Assembly (NCBI GenBank): GCA_002457145.1
Contig: NTJP01000005.1
Coordinates: 43,255-107,254 of the forward strand
Direction: 5' to 3'
Length of the DNA: 64,000 nucleotides
From: Marine Group II euryarchaeote MED-G38
GTDB taxonomy: Archaea; Thermoplasmatota; Poseidoniia; Poseidoniales; Thalassarchaeaceae
The position numbers and the translations under genes are program-made. The notes beneath the pieces were generated by a model. It made no database searches and had not been told where the DNA came from. It saw nothing but the letters and a program-made list of their open reading frames with translations. Positions 9,064 through 18,912 of the stretch are shown here, one piece after another. Position 1 is the first letter of the stretch; each line of letters begins with the position of its first letter.

Positions 9064-9793
9064 TAAATGACTTATTTGCACTTTTAATTACTCCTAAAAT
9101 ACGATGTATTTCATCGTCTTTAGGTAGACCTCTTAAGATTACTCTAAATAGCGTTTCTTCAATACCTTTCTTTGAATGAGATTTTACAGGGAGTACTTGT
9201 GATAATTGAAAAATTTCTTCTCTTAATTGCTTTCTTAGGTCAGGAGATAAAATTCTGTCTGTAGCAATATTATCAGCATTCTGAAACCATTCATAGCATA
9301 TTATTGAGACTGCATGGCTCAAATTCATTATAGGATATCCTTCCCATGTAGGAATTGATAGTAGAATATCACATTTTTGCAATTCTTCATTTAATAAACC
9401 GATACCTTCTGGACCAAAAATTAATGCTATTTTATTATCACTTTTTTTTAAATTATTGGATAGTTCTTTGGGGTCGAGAAAATGTCTAAAAGATATTTTA
9501 CTGCCAAATTCTCTTTTACCTGAAGTACCAACCAATAAAGAACAATCTTTGCTTGCACTTGGAATGTCATCAAAGAATGATGTATTATCTAAGACACTTT
9601 GAGCGTGTTTAGCCCTATTTCTGGTTTCATTTGACCAAGATTTAGAATTTCCTATGATACGAAGATCTGTTACACCAAAATTTAACATTGAACGTGCAAC
9701 TGCGCCAATATTTCCATCAAATTGTGGTCTTACTAGTATTATACACAATTTATTCCCATATTCAGGAAGTGGAACTTCAAGCCTTTCACCCAT
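9041..9793 (-). CDS. trmJ: TrmJ/SpoU-family tRNA 2'-O-methyltransferase
   Basis: IILVRPQFDGNIGAVARSMLNFGVTDLRII, LIFGPEGIGLLNEEL, PIMNLSHAVSIICYEW (SPOUT knot motifs). Confidence 0.88.
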   Translation of the reverse strand: MGERLEVPLPEYGNKLCIILVRPQFDGNIGAVARSMLNFGVTDLRIIGNSKSWSNETRNRAKHAQSVLDNTSFFDDIPSASKDCSLLVGTSGKREFGSKISFRHFLDPKELSNNLKKSDNKIALIFGPEGIGLLNEELQKCDILLSIPTWEGYPIMNLSHAVSIICYEWFQNADNIATDRILSPDLRKQLREEIFQLSQVLPVKSHSKKGIEETLFRVILRGLPKDDEIHRILGVIKSANKSFTKDQESN

Positions 9794-9817
9794 ATGTACT
9801 CTCCTAATAGGAGTACC

Positions 9818-10033
9818 TTAATCAACACGTCTTTGTTTATATCGCGTAATATATCCTGCTATCCAGTTACGCATTTTCTTATTTGTAACTTCTTCTCCTT
9901 CGGAATTACCTAAATCTGTATACATAGAGACATATTTCTTGTTATTTTCAAAATCACCGGTGAATTTGTCTGGATAATCATCCACCAATCTTAATGCTCT
10001 AATTTTAATAAAAGAAGGTCGAATATTACCCAT
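9818..10033 (-). CDS. rps17e: Ribosomal protein S17e
   Basis: [35 protein letters not shown]...[13 protein letters not shown]. Confidence 0.93.
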   Translation of the reverse strand: MGNIRPSFIKIRALRLVDDYPDKFTGDFENNKKYVSMYTDLGNSEGEEVTNKKMRNWIAGYITRYKQRRVD

Positions 10034-10034
10034 A

Positions 10035-10310
10035 TTATTCCTCCATTAATTTAACTTCAAGGATATTAAAACCTTCTTCTCTAGTGCAAATGACTCTTAT
10101 TTTTCGAGGAGGTTTTTGTGCTCCTCTTGCCCAAATAATTTTATTTATTTCTTCATCAATCCAAACCTTTTCGTCTTCAGTTTTCTTCATATGTTGCGAA
10201 ACATGTTTTTTAATTTCAGAAATGGCTCTGTTGGCTCTATGATTTCTTGTAACGCTCCAGGCCGCCCTCAATGGGATTGTTAATTCTCTAACTTCTGCCA
10301 TATCTTTCAT
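10035..10310 (-). CDS. rpl31e: Ribosomal protein L31e
   Basis: [34 protein letters not shown]...[10 protein letters not shown]; start revised from 10388 to ATG at 10310, which overlaps the L39e stop as ATGA. Confidence 0.9.
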   Translation of the reverse strand: MKDMAEVRELTIPLRAAWSVTRNHRANRAISEIKKHVSQHMKKTEDEKVWIDEEINKIIWARGAQKPPRKIRVICTREEGFNILEVKLMEE

Positions 10311-10462
10311 CTCTGTAATTTGGAACGTCGCCACATATGTCTTTTGGGATGTGTACTGGTATTTCGGTTGGTACGTAGCATGACCCAAACAGGTACCCTT
10401 CTATTTTGATTTGTTACTTTTATCAATCGCTTCTTTTTAGCATATGGTTTATTTCTTGCCAA
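10307..10462 (-). CDS. rpl39e: Ribosomal protein L39e (51 aa, TTG start)
   Basis: Translated by hand: [51 protein letters not shown]; matches L39e consensus QNRRVPxWV...TNR...NPKRRHWRRS; missing from the ORF track. Confidence 0.92.
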   Translation of the reverse strand: MARNKPYAKKKRLIKVTNQNRRVPVWVMLRTNRNTSTHPKRHMWRRSKLQR

Positions 10463-10474
10463 ATAATCACCTCA

Positions 10475-10945
10475 TTAATAATTTGAAAGTCCTGGATACT
10501 TCTCTTCTGCAACTTTTCTTACGGAATGTGCTACATTGTTGAGTAATTTATGTCCTTCCGGAGTAAGTATTTTTCCATAATTTACGGTTCCTGCCGCATT
10601 ATGGGAACTAGTAATAAGACCAGAATCAGTTAATTGTCGTAGAATAGTTCTAGCAATATTCCGTGAACCCGCTGCAGCCCTGTTGGGTTTCACGCCTCTA
10701 TCTCTTGGTCCACCAAATTCTTGAGCCATGTGATTTGTACCAATTGGTCCTTTAAATGCTACTTTACGCAGTATTGCTGCAGATCTAATTAACCACCAAT
10801 TCTCTTGATTAGGTGGTCTTTCTCTATGAGTACCTGTTTTTACAAATGCAGCCCAATCAGGTGCTACTATGGAATCGAATGATGACAATTCCTCTAACAA
10901 ACCGTCAATTAGAATGTTAGCAGGAATATCGTTGAATGTCGTCAA
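10475..10945 (-). CDS. rps19e: Ribosomal protein S19e
   Basis: PDWAAFVKTGTHRERPPNQENWWLIRSAAILRKVAFKGPIG...GVKPNRAAAGSRNIARTILRQL. Confidence 0.95.
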   Translation of the reverse strand: MTTFNDIPANILIDGLLEELSSFDSIVAPDWAAFVKTGTHRERPPNQENWWLIRSAAILRKVAFKGPIGTNHMAQEFGGPRDRGVKPNRAAAGSRNIARTILRQLTDSGLITSSHNAAGTVNYGKILTPEGHKLLNNVAHSVRKVAEEKYPGLSNY

Positions 10946-11067
10946 AGCATCACCTATTGTGAACGCCCGTCTTAGGGAGTCTATTTAATCGTGATGACTG
11001 AACCATATTATAAAAATGAATAATTGTATGAACAAGTATTCAAAAAAAGAGACCACTACCAACACCT

Positions 11068-11862
11068 ATGAAGAAGTCATTAGCGAAGAATCCTAATATG
11101 CTTAGGACGATGATTGGAACTGGTCTAGTTCTAGTATTGATACTATCTTATGCTGTGTATTCTAATACCTTAGATTCGGAATATTATGGATACAATACTA
11201 CTAATGAATCAGAAACTATAAACCTCCAGTCAAATGAAGAAGGACAAGCTAATTGGTATTTTACCTCTAAGGAGGCCATTACATGGATTAACGTTACAAT
11301 TGAAGGAGTAGGAGCAGAATCCTCTACACTGATTATCGAAGCATCTGGAGTGGAATGGTATTATTCATCTTTATTGGGCATCGAAGGTGCCGACTTCTTC
11401 AATTGTGAAGACGGGGGATTTTCTGAAGTATCTGAATCTTGTTTGAGAGCATCTGTTCACGAGATTCCCATTGATAATGAAGGAGAACAGATAATCCATG
11501 GCAGAGTTTCATTAAATCTTCCCATTGAAGGACTAGGATATATTCAGAGTGATAATACTGCATTAGCAGAAGAAGAAGCTAGAAATATAATAGATAATGA
11601 AAAGAAAACTGTAACATGGAATTTAAAGGTTGTAAATAATGGAGGAGTTATTTCCGATGACAATATTACAATTAGTACTAGTATTGTCAAACATGAATTT
11701 GTTTCTATTGAAGAATTCAAATTAAATCCAGTTCAAGAATCTATTTACAGTCTTGCAACTTTAATTGGCTGTTTCTTCTTGCTTCTTTTTGTTCCATTAA
11801 CAATATATTTCTCAGCACTGTATAAATCTAAAAATGATGATAAATTAAGACTTGAAAAGTAA
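11068..11862 (+). CDS. Hypothetical secreted/membrane protein (N- and C-terminal TM segments)
   Basis: Intact 264-aa ORF; TM near N-terminus (TGLVLVLILSYAVYS) and C-terminus (LIGCFFLLLFVPLTIYFSALY). Confidence 0.65.
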   Translation: MKKSLAKNPNMLRTMIGTGLVLVLILSYAVYSNTLDSEYYGYNTTNESETINLQSNEEGQANWYFTSKEAITWINVTIEGVGAESSTLIIEASGVEWYYSSLLGIEGADFFNCEDGGFSEVSESCLRASVHEIPIDNEGEQIIHGRVSLNLPIEGLGYIQSDNTALAEEEARNIIDNEKKTVTWNLKVVNNGGVISDDNITISTSIVKHEFVSIEEFKLNPVQESIYSLATLIGCFFLLLFVPLTIYFSALYKSKNDDKLRLEK

Positions 11863-11867
11863 AAAAA

Positions 11868-12242
11868 TTAATCACTATATTCCCCTATATGCCAAGAAAT
11901 ATATGCCTTAGGTTTAACTATAGTGCACAAACGAAGATCTATAAAATTTATTATAGATGTTTTGATCCTTTGTTTTGAGGGTAATATTTGCTCATTAAAT
12001 TCTAATTCCATAATTTTTACAATTTCTACAAAACTATTTTTACCGTCCATCAAAAACCATAATCTTGAATTCATTAAATCTAAACGTCTTTTAATATATC
12101 TAGGAGATTTAAGTAAATTTGAAAGGATTGATTCAAGATTAGAGAAATCTTTCTTATACTCAATTATTATTTCATTTGATATGGTATCATAATACCATTT
12201 AACTGGCAACCTTACAGGTATATCATTATCTAAAATTAACAT
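11868..12242 (-). CDS. Hypothetical protein (124 aa)
   Basis: Intact ORF, adjoining upstream small membrane ORF. Confidence 0.55.
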   Translation of the reverse strand: MLILDNDIPVRLPVKWYYDTISNEIIIEYKKDFSNLESILSNLLKSPRYIKRRLDLMNSRLWFLMDGKNSFVEIVKIMELEFNEQILPSKQRIKTSIINFIDLRLCTIVKPKAYISWHIGEYSD

Positions 12243-12424
12243 TAATTATCACCAAGTATCCAAATTAGCAATGATACCATAGATGAAACTCCTAACCATG
12301 CAAAGAATTTTGTTATATGGATTTTTTTTGTAAAATTTGATGTCCACCAAGTTATAGAAGCAGATATAGCAGAAATTAATAGTAAAAATTCACTTCCATG
12401 AGGTAATGAAGTCAAATGATACAC
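12242..12424 (-). CDS. Small membrane protein (60 aa)
   Basis: Two predicted TM segments; tight spacing with neighbours on the same strand. Confidence 0.5.
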   Translation of the reverse strand: MYHLTSLPHGSEFLLLISAISASITWWTSNFTKKIHITKFFAWLGVSSMVSLLIWILGDN

Positions 12425-12970
12425 CTAACGTCTTAGCTTTAATGAATTAGAATTAAGTGATTCAGCGAATTTAATTAATCTATCATTCAATTTTTCATCT
12501 ATTATTTGACCGTTATCATTGAAGGAATTTTTTATATCAGCCATTACCAATTGTTCAGGAATAGTCCAGCCATGCATCCAACGTACAGAAGTTCTCATAT
12601 GGTTGAGTGTAGTAGTATTAGATTGACCTCCGAGAGTACTAATAAGGCCGAAAACTTTTCCAGATGTTTGATCAAAGGAGAGCCAGTCTATGGAATTTTT
12701 CATGACACCACTCATAGTACCATGATATTCAGGACTAGATAAAATAAATGCATCAACTGAATTAGCCATTTCTTTGAATAATTTCACATTGGGATGTTCC
12801 CAACACCCATCTTCACCTACAAAAGGTAATGGATTTTTTTCATTATCCCAAATAACTACTTCACAACCTAATTTTTTACATTCTTCTTTTACTAAATTAA
12901 TCATATGGCCATTTGCTGATTCAAGACTGTAGGAACCACAGATTCCCATAATACGAATAGACTCAATCAT
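12425..12970 (-). CDS. NADPH-dependent FMN reductase family protein
   Basis: IMGICGSYSLESANGHMINLV..., SPEYHGTMSGVMKNSIDWLS (flavodoxin-like FMN_red motif). Confidence 0.88.
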   Translation of the reverse strand: MIESIRIMGICGSYSLESANGHMINLVKEECKKLGCEVVIWDNEKNPLPFVGEDGCWEHPNVKLFKEMANSVDAFILSSPEYHGTMSGVMKNSIDWLSFDQTSGKVFGLISTLGGQSNTTTLNHMRTSVRWMHGWTIPEQLVMADIKNSFNDNGQIIDEKLNDRLIKFAESLNSNSLKLRR

Positions 12971-13085
12971 ATATTACCGTAGGGTACATAATTATTCAAC
13001 CCATTCATTAAAATATTAAATATTGATAATTATGATAAAATCATAATCAGAAAATACTTATGGATAATGTGTTAGGCGTGGAATC

Positions 13086-14345
13086 ATGACGAAAGTAGAA
13101 TCGGCTTCAGATTCTAGCATCACAGAGATTATTCAAGAAGCATTAGAACTCTATTCAAAAGGAGAACATTCAAGATCATTAGAACTGTATAATTCTATAC
13201 TTTTAATAGATAAAAATAATGTAAATGCTCTATATTCCAAAGGTGTAATCAAGGTACATCAAAATAAGATTAATGAAGCAATAAAATATTTTGAGAAAGT
13301 TAATTTTATTATGCCAAATCATCCCCCAACAATAGCTAATCTTTCTTACCTTTTAGAGAACATTTCTCCAAAAAAAGCTTCAGATTATGCCAAAATAGCA
13401 TTAATTACTTATCCTGATATGGTTGAATTAAAAAGAATATCTAACATTAAGATAAAAGAATTAAAAGATCATATTCACGATGACGGTTTGGGAATACAAA
13501 ACCAAAAATTAGTTGAATCTCCTGTTACTGTAGAAAAAGAAGAAGAGGAACAAGAAGAAGTGTTATTAATTTCCAAACCAGTTCAAAATGAAGACATAGA
13601 TGTTTTGGACCTATTAACATTGAATCAAAAGACCTCTGAAGAAAAAGCTAGAGAATTAAATGATATAGGAGATTATATTGGTGCTGTAAAAATATGGAAA
13701 GAGATACTTGAAAGAAAATCTAAATCTCCTGAAGCATGGAATGGACTTTCTGATTCATTACAAAAGGCTGGTTACATTGAAAAAGCGATACAATGTAAAA
13801 ATAAAGCAAAAATGTTAGAGGCCGAGAATAAATCCACAAATATAGAAAACAGCATTAAAAATAACATGGAAAATGAGTCAGAAGAAATATTGTATCATGA
13901 AAAAATTGAAGAAGATTTGAATTACAAAGAAAGTGTAAATACCTCAATTGAATGGTACAATAAGGGAATAAATTTCCTTTCAGAAGAAAAAAGTAGTGAC
14001 GCATTAAGTTGCTTCGAGAAGTCTATTGGAGGCTGCCCTAAAGAAGAAAAAGAACTACGTGTGAGAAGCCAGAATGGTCGTGGAGATGCATTATATCAAA
14101 TGGGGAAATATTCAGAAAGCATTCTAGCATACCATGCCGCGATATCTCTAGAACCTTCTTTTCTAACTGGTAGAACTCTGTATAATATGGGTCAATCATA
14201 TGCTTTTTTAGAGTTATATGAAGATGCATTAAAATGTTTTGAACAATCAATCGGAAGAGGATTAGAAAAGGATGGAATAGAACTTTGTAAAACCCAAATA
14301 AATAGATGCAAGTTACTTTTAAGGGAACAAAATAAAAGAAAATAG
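13086..14345 (+). CDS. Tetratricopeptide repeat (TPR) protein
   Basis: Repeated TPR motifs: ALYSKGVIKVHQNKINEAIKYFEKV, RGDALYQMGKYSESILAYHAAISLEP, NMGQSYAFLELYEDALKCFEQSI. Confidence 0.85.
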   Translation: MTKVESASDSSITEIIQEALELYSKGEHSRSLELYNSILLIDKNNVNALYSKGVIKVHQNKINEAIKYFEKVNFIMPNHPPTIANLSYLLENISPKKASDYAKIALITYPDMVELKRISNIKIKELKDHIHDDGLGIQNQKLVESPVTVEKEEEEQEEVLLISKPVQNEDIDVLDLLTLNQKTSEEKARELNDIGDYIGAVKIWKEILERKSKSPEAWNGLSDSLQKAGYIEKAIQCKNKAKMLEAENKSTNIENSIKNNMENESEEILYHEKIEEDLNYKESVNTSIEWYNKGINFLSEEKSSDALSCFEKSIGGCPKEEKELRVRSQNGRGDALYQMGKYSESILAYHAAISLEPSFLTGRTLYNMGQSYAFLELYEDALKCFEQSIGRGLEKDGIELCKTQINRCKLLLREQNKRK

Positions 14346-14348
14346 TTT

Positions 14349-16658
14349 TTATTCAATTGATTTACTAATAGTTATTATTACAGATTTACTAGTTGGGGTG
14401 TTACTCCTATCTGCTACGCTATCTAATGGTATCAAAGAATTAGACTCAGGAAAATATGTTGCAATATTACTTTTAGGAATGTCATACGGAATGACAAACC
14501 ATTTATGTGAAATTCTATTTTCACCTCGAAAATGTGAGGTTAGATCAACTAACTGAAATTTTTCAAAGTTATTATCTTTAATATCTTCGGGATTCATAAA
14601 TACTACTCTCCTTCCATTAGAAATACCCCTATATCTATCATTTAAACCATATATTGTGGTATTATATTGGTCATGAGAACGTATTGTCATCATTAAGAAT
14701 TGATTTAATTTGGCCTTCTTACTTGAGATATTGTGTTTAACAAACTCAGCTTTACCCGATTTAGTATTAAATGTCAAACTATCTCTAGGAGGATTTGGTA
14801 AATAAAAACCTCCATTATTTCGTAGTTTATTGTTGTAATTATCAAAACCACCAATACAAGAACTAATTAGATTTCTAATGTTATCGTAATCAATAGATAA
14901 ATTATGCCACTGTATTTTATTACGAGAGATTTTATTCTCTAAAGATAAAGCAATACCTGCTACTATGGCAGTTTCTGATTTTAAATTATTACTAATTGGT
15001 TTAGAATTACCACGTGATGAGTGAACAACACCCATTGAATTTTCTACTGAAATAATCTGATTACCTTGAGAAGTGTTGTCTATTTCTGTCCTACCCAAAC
15101 ATGGTAATATCAATGCTTTTTTCCCAGTAACAAGATGAGATCTATTAGGTTTTGTAGAAATTTGAACTGTTAACTTACAATTTTTTAGTGCACTTGCAGT
15201 TAATTTAGTATCTGACATTGCAGATAAAAAATTTCCTCCCATAGATAAAAATACTGTGTTATTATTATTTTTCATTAATTTTACTGCACCCACAGTATCG
15301 ACACCATGATCAATTGGTGCATCTATTCCTGTATTTGCTGTTAAAGATGATAAAAAATCTAAGTTAGGTTTATGATTTATCCCCATTGTTCTATCTCCTT
15401 GGACATTAGAATGGCCTCTGACCGGACAAATTCCAGCGCCAGGACGGCCTATGTGGCCACCTAATAATTGTAAATTAACTATTTCTTGAATTGTAGCAAC
15501 AGAATTTTTATGTTGTGTAATACCCATTGCCCAACAAACTATAGTAGATTTTGATTTGGAAATTATTGCACCTAATCTCTTGATATCTTGTATACTAACT
15601 CCGGAATGAACAGATATCTCTTCCCAATCGGTATTAATAACTTCTTCCAAATATTCATTAAAACCATTAGTATATTTTTTAATAAATTCTTTATCATAAT
15701 TTTCCCCTTCAATTATAACTTTTGAAAAACCTCTGAATAATGCCATATCTCCATTAATATTTACGGAAATATGCTCATCAGAAATTTTAACACCTTTACC
15801 CAATAAGTCTAATGGTTTTTGAGGGTGCTTGAATCCTACCATTCCTGTTTCTTTTAATGGATTGATACTTATTACTGAAGCTCCAGATTTCTTTGCATCA
15901 CTTAATGCTGAAAGCATTCGAGGATGGTTAGTTCCAGGATTTTGGCCTATTACTATAATTAAATCAGCCTTGTTAAAATCATCTAATTTTACTGTTCCTT
16001 TTCCTATTCCTATAGATTCAGTTAATGCTACCCCGGAAGATTCATGGCACATATTTGAACAATCAGGGAGGTTATTTGTACCGAACCATCTAGCAAGTAA
16101 CTGCCATAAAAAAGCTGCTTCATTACTAGTTCTACCAGATGTATAAAAAATTGATTGATTTATATCTTCTAAACTAGCTAGTTCGGTAGCAATAATATCG
16201 AAAGCTTCATCCCAACTTATTTTAGTATAATGCATACTGTTGGGCATTAAAACCATTGGATCGGTTATTCTACCTTGTTTATTTAACCAATTATCTGATT
16301 TTAGAGATAGTTCATTCACAGACCAATTTGACCAAAAATCCGGATCTGCCTTATTACTAGTTCTTTCATCGGCAACAGCTTTAGCACCATTCTCACAAAA
16401 TTCAAATCGTGAACGGTGATTATCAGGGTCGGGCCATGCGCACCCAGGGCAATCAAAACCTTGGAACCTATTCACTTTAGATAAATTATAAATTGAGGAG
16501 ACAAGATTATTACTCACACTATGAGAAAACGAAGCAAGAACTCCTGGGATTCCGGCCGCTGTCGATTTAGGTTTACTCAACTTTGGAGGATTTTTTTCCA
16601 AAGGTGTAAGCTCATTTACAGGACCCCTCATAGTAGTTGACAGTGATGACGTGTACAT
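14349..16658 (-). CDS. Molybdopterin oxidoreductase, FdhF/YdeP-like formate dehydrogenase alpha family
   Basis: FDCPGCAWPDPDNHRS, YTSGRTSNEAAFLWQLLARWFGTNNLPDCSNMCHESSGVALTESIG, GQNPGTNHPRML, GRPGAGICPVRGHSNVQGDRTMGI. Confidence 0.88.
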   Translation of the reverse strand: MYTSSLSTTMRGPVNELTPLEKNPPKLSKPKSTAAGIPGVLASFSHSVSNNLVSSIYNLSKVNRFQGFDCPGCAWPDPDNHRSRFEFCENGAKAVADERTSNKADPDFWSNWSVNELSLKSDNWLNKQGRITDPMVLMPNSMHYTKISWDEAFDIIATELASLEDINQSIFYTSGRTSNEAAFLWQLLARWFGTNNLPDCSNMCHESSGVALTESIGIGKGTVKLDDFNKADLIIVIGQNPGTNHPRMLSALSDAKKSGASVISINPLKETGMVGFKHPQKPLDLLGKGVKISDEHISVNINGDMALFRGFSKVIIEGENYDKEFIKKYTNGFNEYLEEVINTDWEEISVHSGVSIQDIKRLGAIISKSKSTIVCWAMGITQHKNSVATIQEIVNLQLLGGHIGRPGAGICPVRGHSNVQGDRTMGINHKPNLDFLSSLTANTGIDAPIDHGVDTVGAVKLMKNNNNTVFLSMGGNFLSAMSDTKLTASALKNCKLTVQISTKPNRSHLVTGKKALILPCLGRTEIDNTSQGNQIISVENSMGVVHSSRGNSKPISNNLKSETAIVAGIALSLENKISRNKIQWHNLSIDYDNIRNLISSCIGGFDNYNNKLRNNGGFYLPNPPRDSLTFNTKSGKAEFVKHNISSKKAKLNQFLMMTIRSHDQYNTTIYGLNDRYRGISNGRRVVFMNPEDIKDNNFEKFQLVDLTSHFRGENRISHKWFVIPYDIPKSNIATYFPESNSLIPLDSVADRSNTPTSKSVIITISKSIE

Positions 16659-16684
16659 CAGGTCTTTTATAGAAATGTATAAAA

Positions 16685-17485
16685 TTATTGAATTCTCTTG
16701 GAACCTGAAAAAATTGTTATCTTATTTTTCTTAGCGAATCCAATTAGTGTCATTCCATGTTCTGTGGCTAAGTCAATTGCTAAACTACTTGGTGCACCTA
16801 TGGCAATCATTATTGGAAACCCAGCCCTAAGAGATTTTTGGACAAGTTCAAAAGAGGCTCTGCCAGAGATGACTACGATTTCTTCTCTTATAGGTAAATT
16901 ATCATTATTTAATGCATCTCCAATTAATTTATCCATGGCATTATGCCTTCCTATGTCTTCTGCAATGGAGATTAATGAACCTGAAATATCTATTCTGGCG
17001 CATGCATGAGTTCCGCCAGTAGAAGAAAAGAAGTTTTGTCCATTCTGCAGAGCGGACAATGCATTAGCGATTATATTGATATTAATATGAATATTATCCG
17101 ATAGTTCGGGGCCATGAAGGTGTATTAAATTAGATATAGATTCCTTACCACAAATGCCACAAGAAGATGTCATGGTTAGTTTTCTATTGTGTTCTTGTGG
17201 GTTAAATTCTACATTATTAGATAAAATTACTTTATTATAATCAGTATTTTCTATTATTTCAATTATGTCAGACTTAGATGAGATTATTCCCTCATTGTAC
17301 AACAATCCTTTAATTAGATCGGAGTCATTTCCAGGTGTTCGCATCAATAAACCTAGTGAAAAATCTAAGTTATCTTTACTAGAAATTTTTATTGACAATG
17401 GAGATTCTACAGAAACATAATCTATATCTCTTTTGATTGAGTCATCTTCAATTCTAATTATGTCCCTAGATTCGATGCCTTCCAT
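16685..17485 (-). CDS. fdhD: FdhD formate dehydrogenase accessory sulfurtransferase
   Basis: LMRTPGNDSDLIKGLLYNEGII, TSSCGICGKESI, STGGTHACARI, EDIGRHNAMDKLIG, SGRASFELVQKSLRAGFP. Confidence 0.95.
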   Translation of the reverse strand: MEGIESRDIIRIEDDSIKRDIDYVSVESPLSIKISSKDNLDFSLGLLMRTPGNDSDLIKGLLYNEGIISSKSDIIEIIENTDYNKVILSNNVEFNPQEHNRKLTMTSSCGICGKESISNLIHLHGPELSDNIHININIIANALSALQNGQNFFSSTGGTHACARIDISGSLISIAEDIGRHNAMDKLIGDALNNDNLPIREEIVVISGRASFELVQKSLRAGFPIMIAIGAPSSLAIDLATEHGMTLIGFAKKNKITIFSGSKRIQ

Positions 17486-17575
17486 GTTACTCCGCAGAGG
17501 GTTTTCCGTTATGATTAATGGGTAGAGGAAGTATCAAACACAATTATTCAAATAACCCCTACACTACAGCGATAT

Positions 17576-17962
17576 ATGGGTCTGTTAGATGGTTCTGGAT
17601 TTTCATTACCAGTTTTCTCAGAAGTTAATGTAGTAGATGTTCAAATTGATGTTACTGAATCAGCTCAGTTAGCAATGAAAAAATCGATGGAGGGAGATGA
17701 AAACACTCATGTATTGATAATAAGTGCTGAAGCAGGTGGATGCTCAGGATATTTATATGATATGAAAATTACTGAAGATCCGAAAGATGATAATTTCCAA
17801 AGAATAAGAATTGGAAATGTTAGCATACTAATTCACAATAAAGATAGTTCATTATTAAACGGGATAAAGCTAGATTACAAAGACACCCTTATGGGAGGTG
17901 GATTTCAAATTGAAAATCCTAGTGCTGATCGGGAATGTGGTTGTGGACAATCATTCGGCTAA
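17576..17962 (+). CDS. Iron-sulfur cluster assembly/insertion protein (IscA/ErpA/HesB family)
   Basis: EAGGCSGYLYDMKI ... RECGCGQSFG with the three conserved Cys. Confidence 0.88.
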   Translation: MGLLDGSGFSLPVFSEVNVVDVQIDVTESAQLAMKKSMEGDENTHVLIISAEAGGCSGYLYDMKITEDPKDDNFQRIRIGNVSILIHNKDSSLLNGIKLDYKDTLMGGGFQIENPSADRECGCGQSFG

Positions 17963-17976
17963 GGTGTTGAAAATTC

Positions 17977-18912
17977 TTGTTAAATTTATATCCCACAGAT
18001 TTTTATTATGAAATAAAATCTAGTTATACAATTATCCGAGGAAAAGATGGAATTAAACATCTGGAAAGAGTACTGACAACCAAAATTGAGAATATTGAAT
18101 TTGGAAATAAGCATGAGTCGCTTTTGTGTGATTTAAATGGAAGGGTTATTGATCTTTTGACCATATACATTATTAAAAATGAATTATTAATTGTTGGTAA
18201 TTCTATAAAAGGAGACGAAGTAAGAAGAATATTATCAACAGGAATACCGTGGAATGAAGATATAATTGTACTAAATGCGGACGAAAGTATAAGAAAAGTT
18301 ATATTATCAGGTGATAAAATAAATAGAATATTTAAAAATATTTATGATTCCATACTAAAATTAAAAGATTTTGACTGGTTGGAAAGTGGAGATAATATTA
18401 TTTCCACGAATAATCGACATAAAATTACTTCAATAGAAATTTTAATGCCTAAAAATGAAATGAATATTATTAAAGAAAAATTGATAGAAAATAAATTTAA
18501 GATGATTAATGAAAAAGAATGGAATAAGTTTAGAATAGACGTTGGAATTATCAATCACAAAGAAATAGACAATAGGATACCATTTAATGTAGGGATGAAA
18601 GAGTTAGTTAAGATGGATAAAGGATGTTATCCGGGGCAAGAAATACATGCTCGACTAGAAAGTCGGGGAAAATTAACAAAAACCCTAGTTAGGTTAAGCT
18701 GTCAAAATTTTCTGAAGGAAGGAGAATATAAAATTGATGGGGGCGGAAAAATAATAATTACAACTGCATATGATGGAAAAGGTAATAAATCTAAATTCTT
18801 AGGGATTATACCCATTAAATATGTTGAAATGGATAAAATAGTACTAACTAATGGAATTGAAATGGTAATAGAAGAAGTCGTTAGTTTTCAATCTCTAAAT
18901 TTTCACCGCTAG
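17977..18912 (+). CDS. YgfZ/GcvT-like folate-binding protein
   Basis: KGCYPGQEIHARLESRGKLTKTLVRL (YgfZ signature KGCYxGQE), next to IscA-like gene; non-ATG start (TTG). Confidence 0.85.
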   Translation: MLNLYPTDFYYEIKSSYTIIRGKDGIKHLERVLTTKIENIEFGNKHESLLCDLNGRVIDLLTIYIIKNELLIVGNSIKGDEVRRILSTGIPWNEDIIVLNADESIRKVILSGDKINRIFKNIYDSILKLKDFDWLESGDNIISTNNRHKITSIEILMPKNEMNIIKEKLIENKFKMINEKEWNKFRIDVGIINHKEIDNRIPFNVGMKELVKMDKGCYPGQEIHARLESRGKLTKTLVRLSCQNFLKEGEYKIDGGGKIIITTAYDGKGNKSKFLGIIPIKYVEMDKIVLTNGIEMVIEEVVSFQSLNFHR

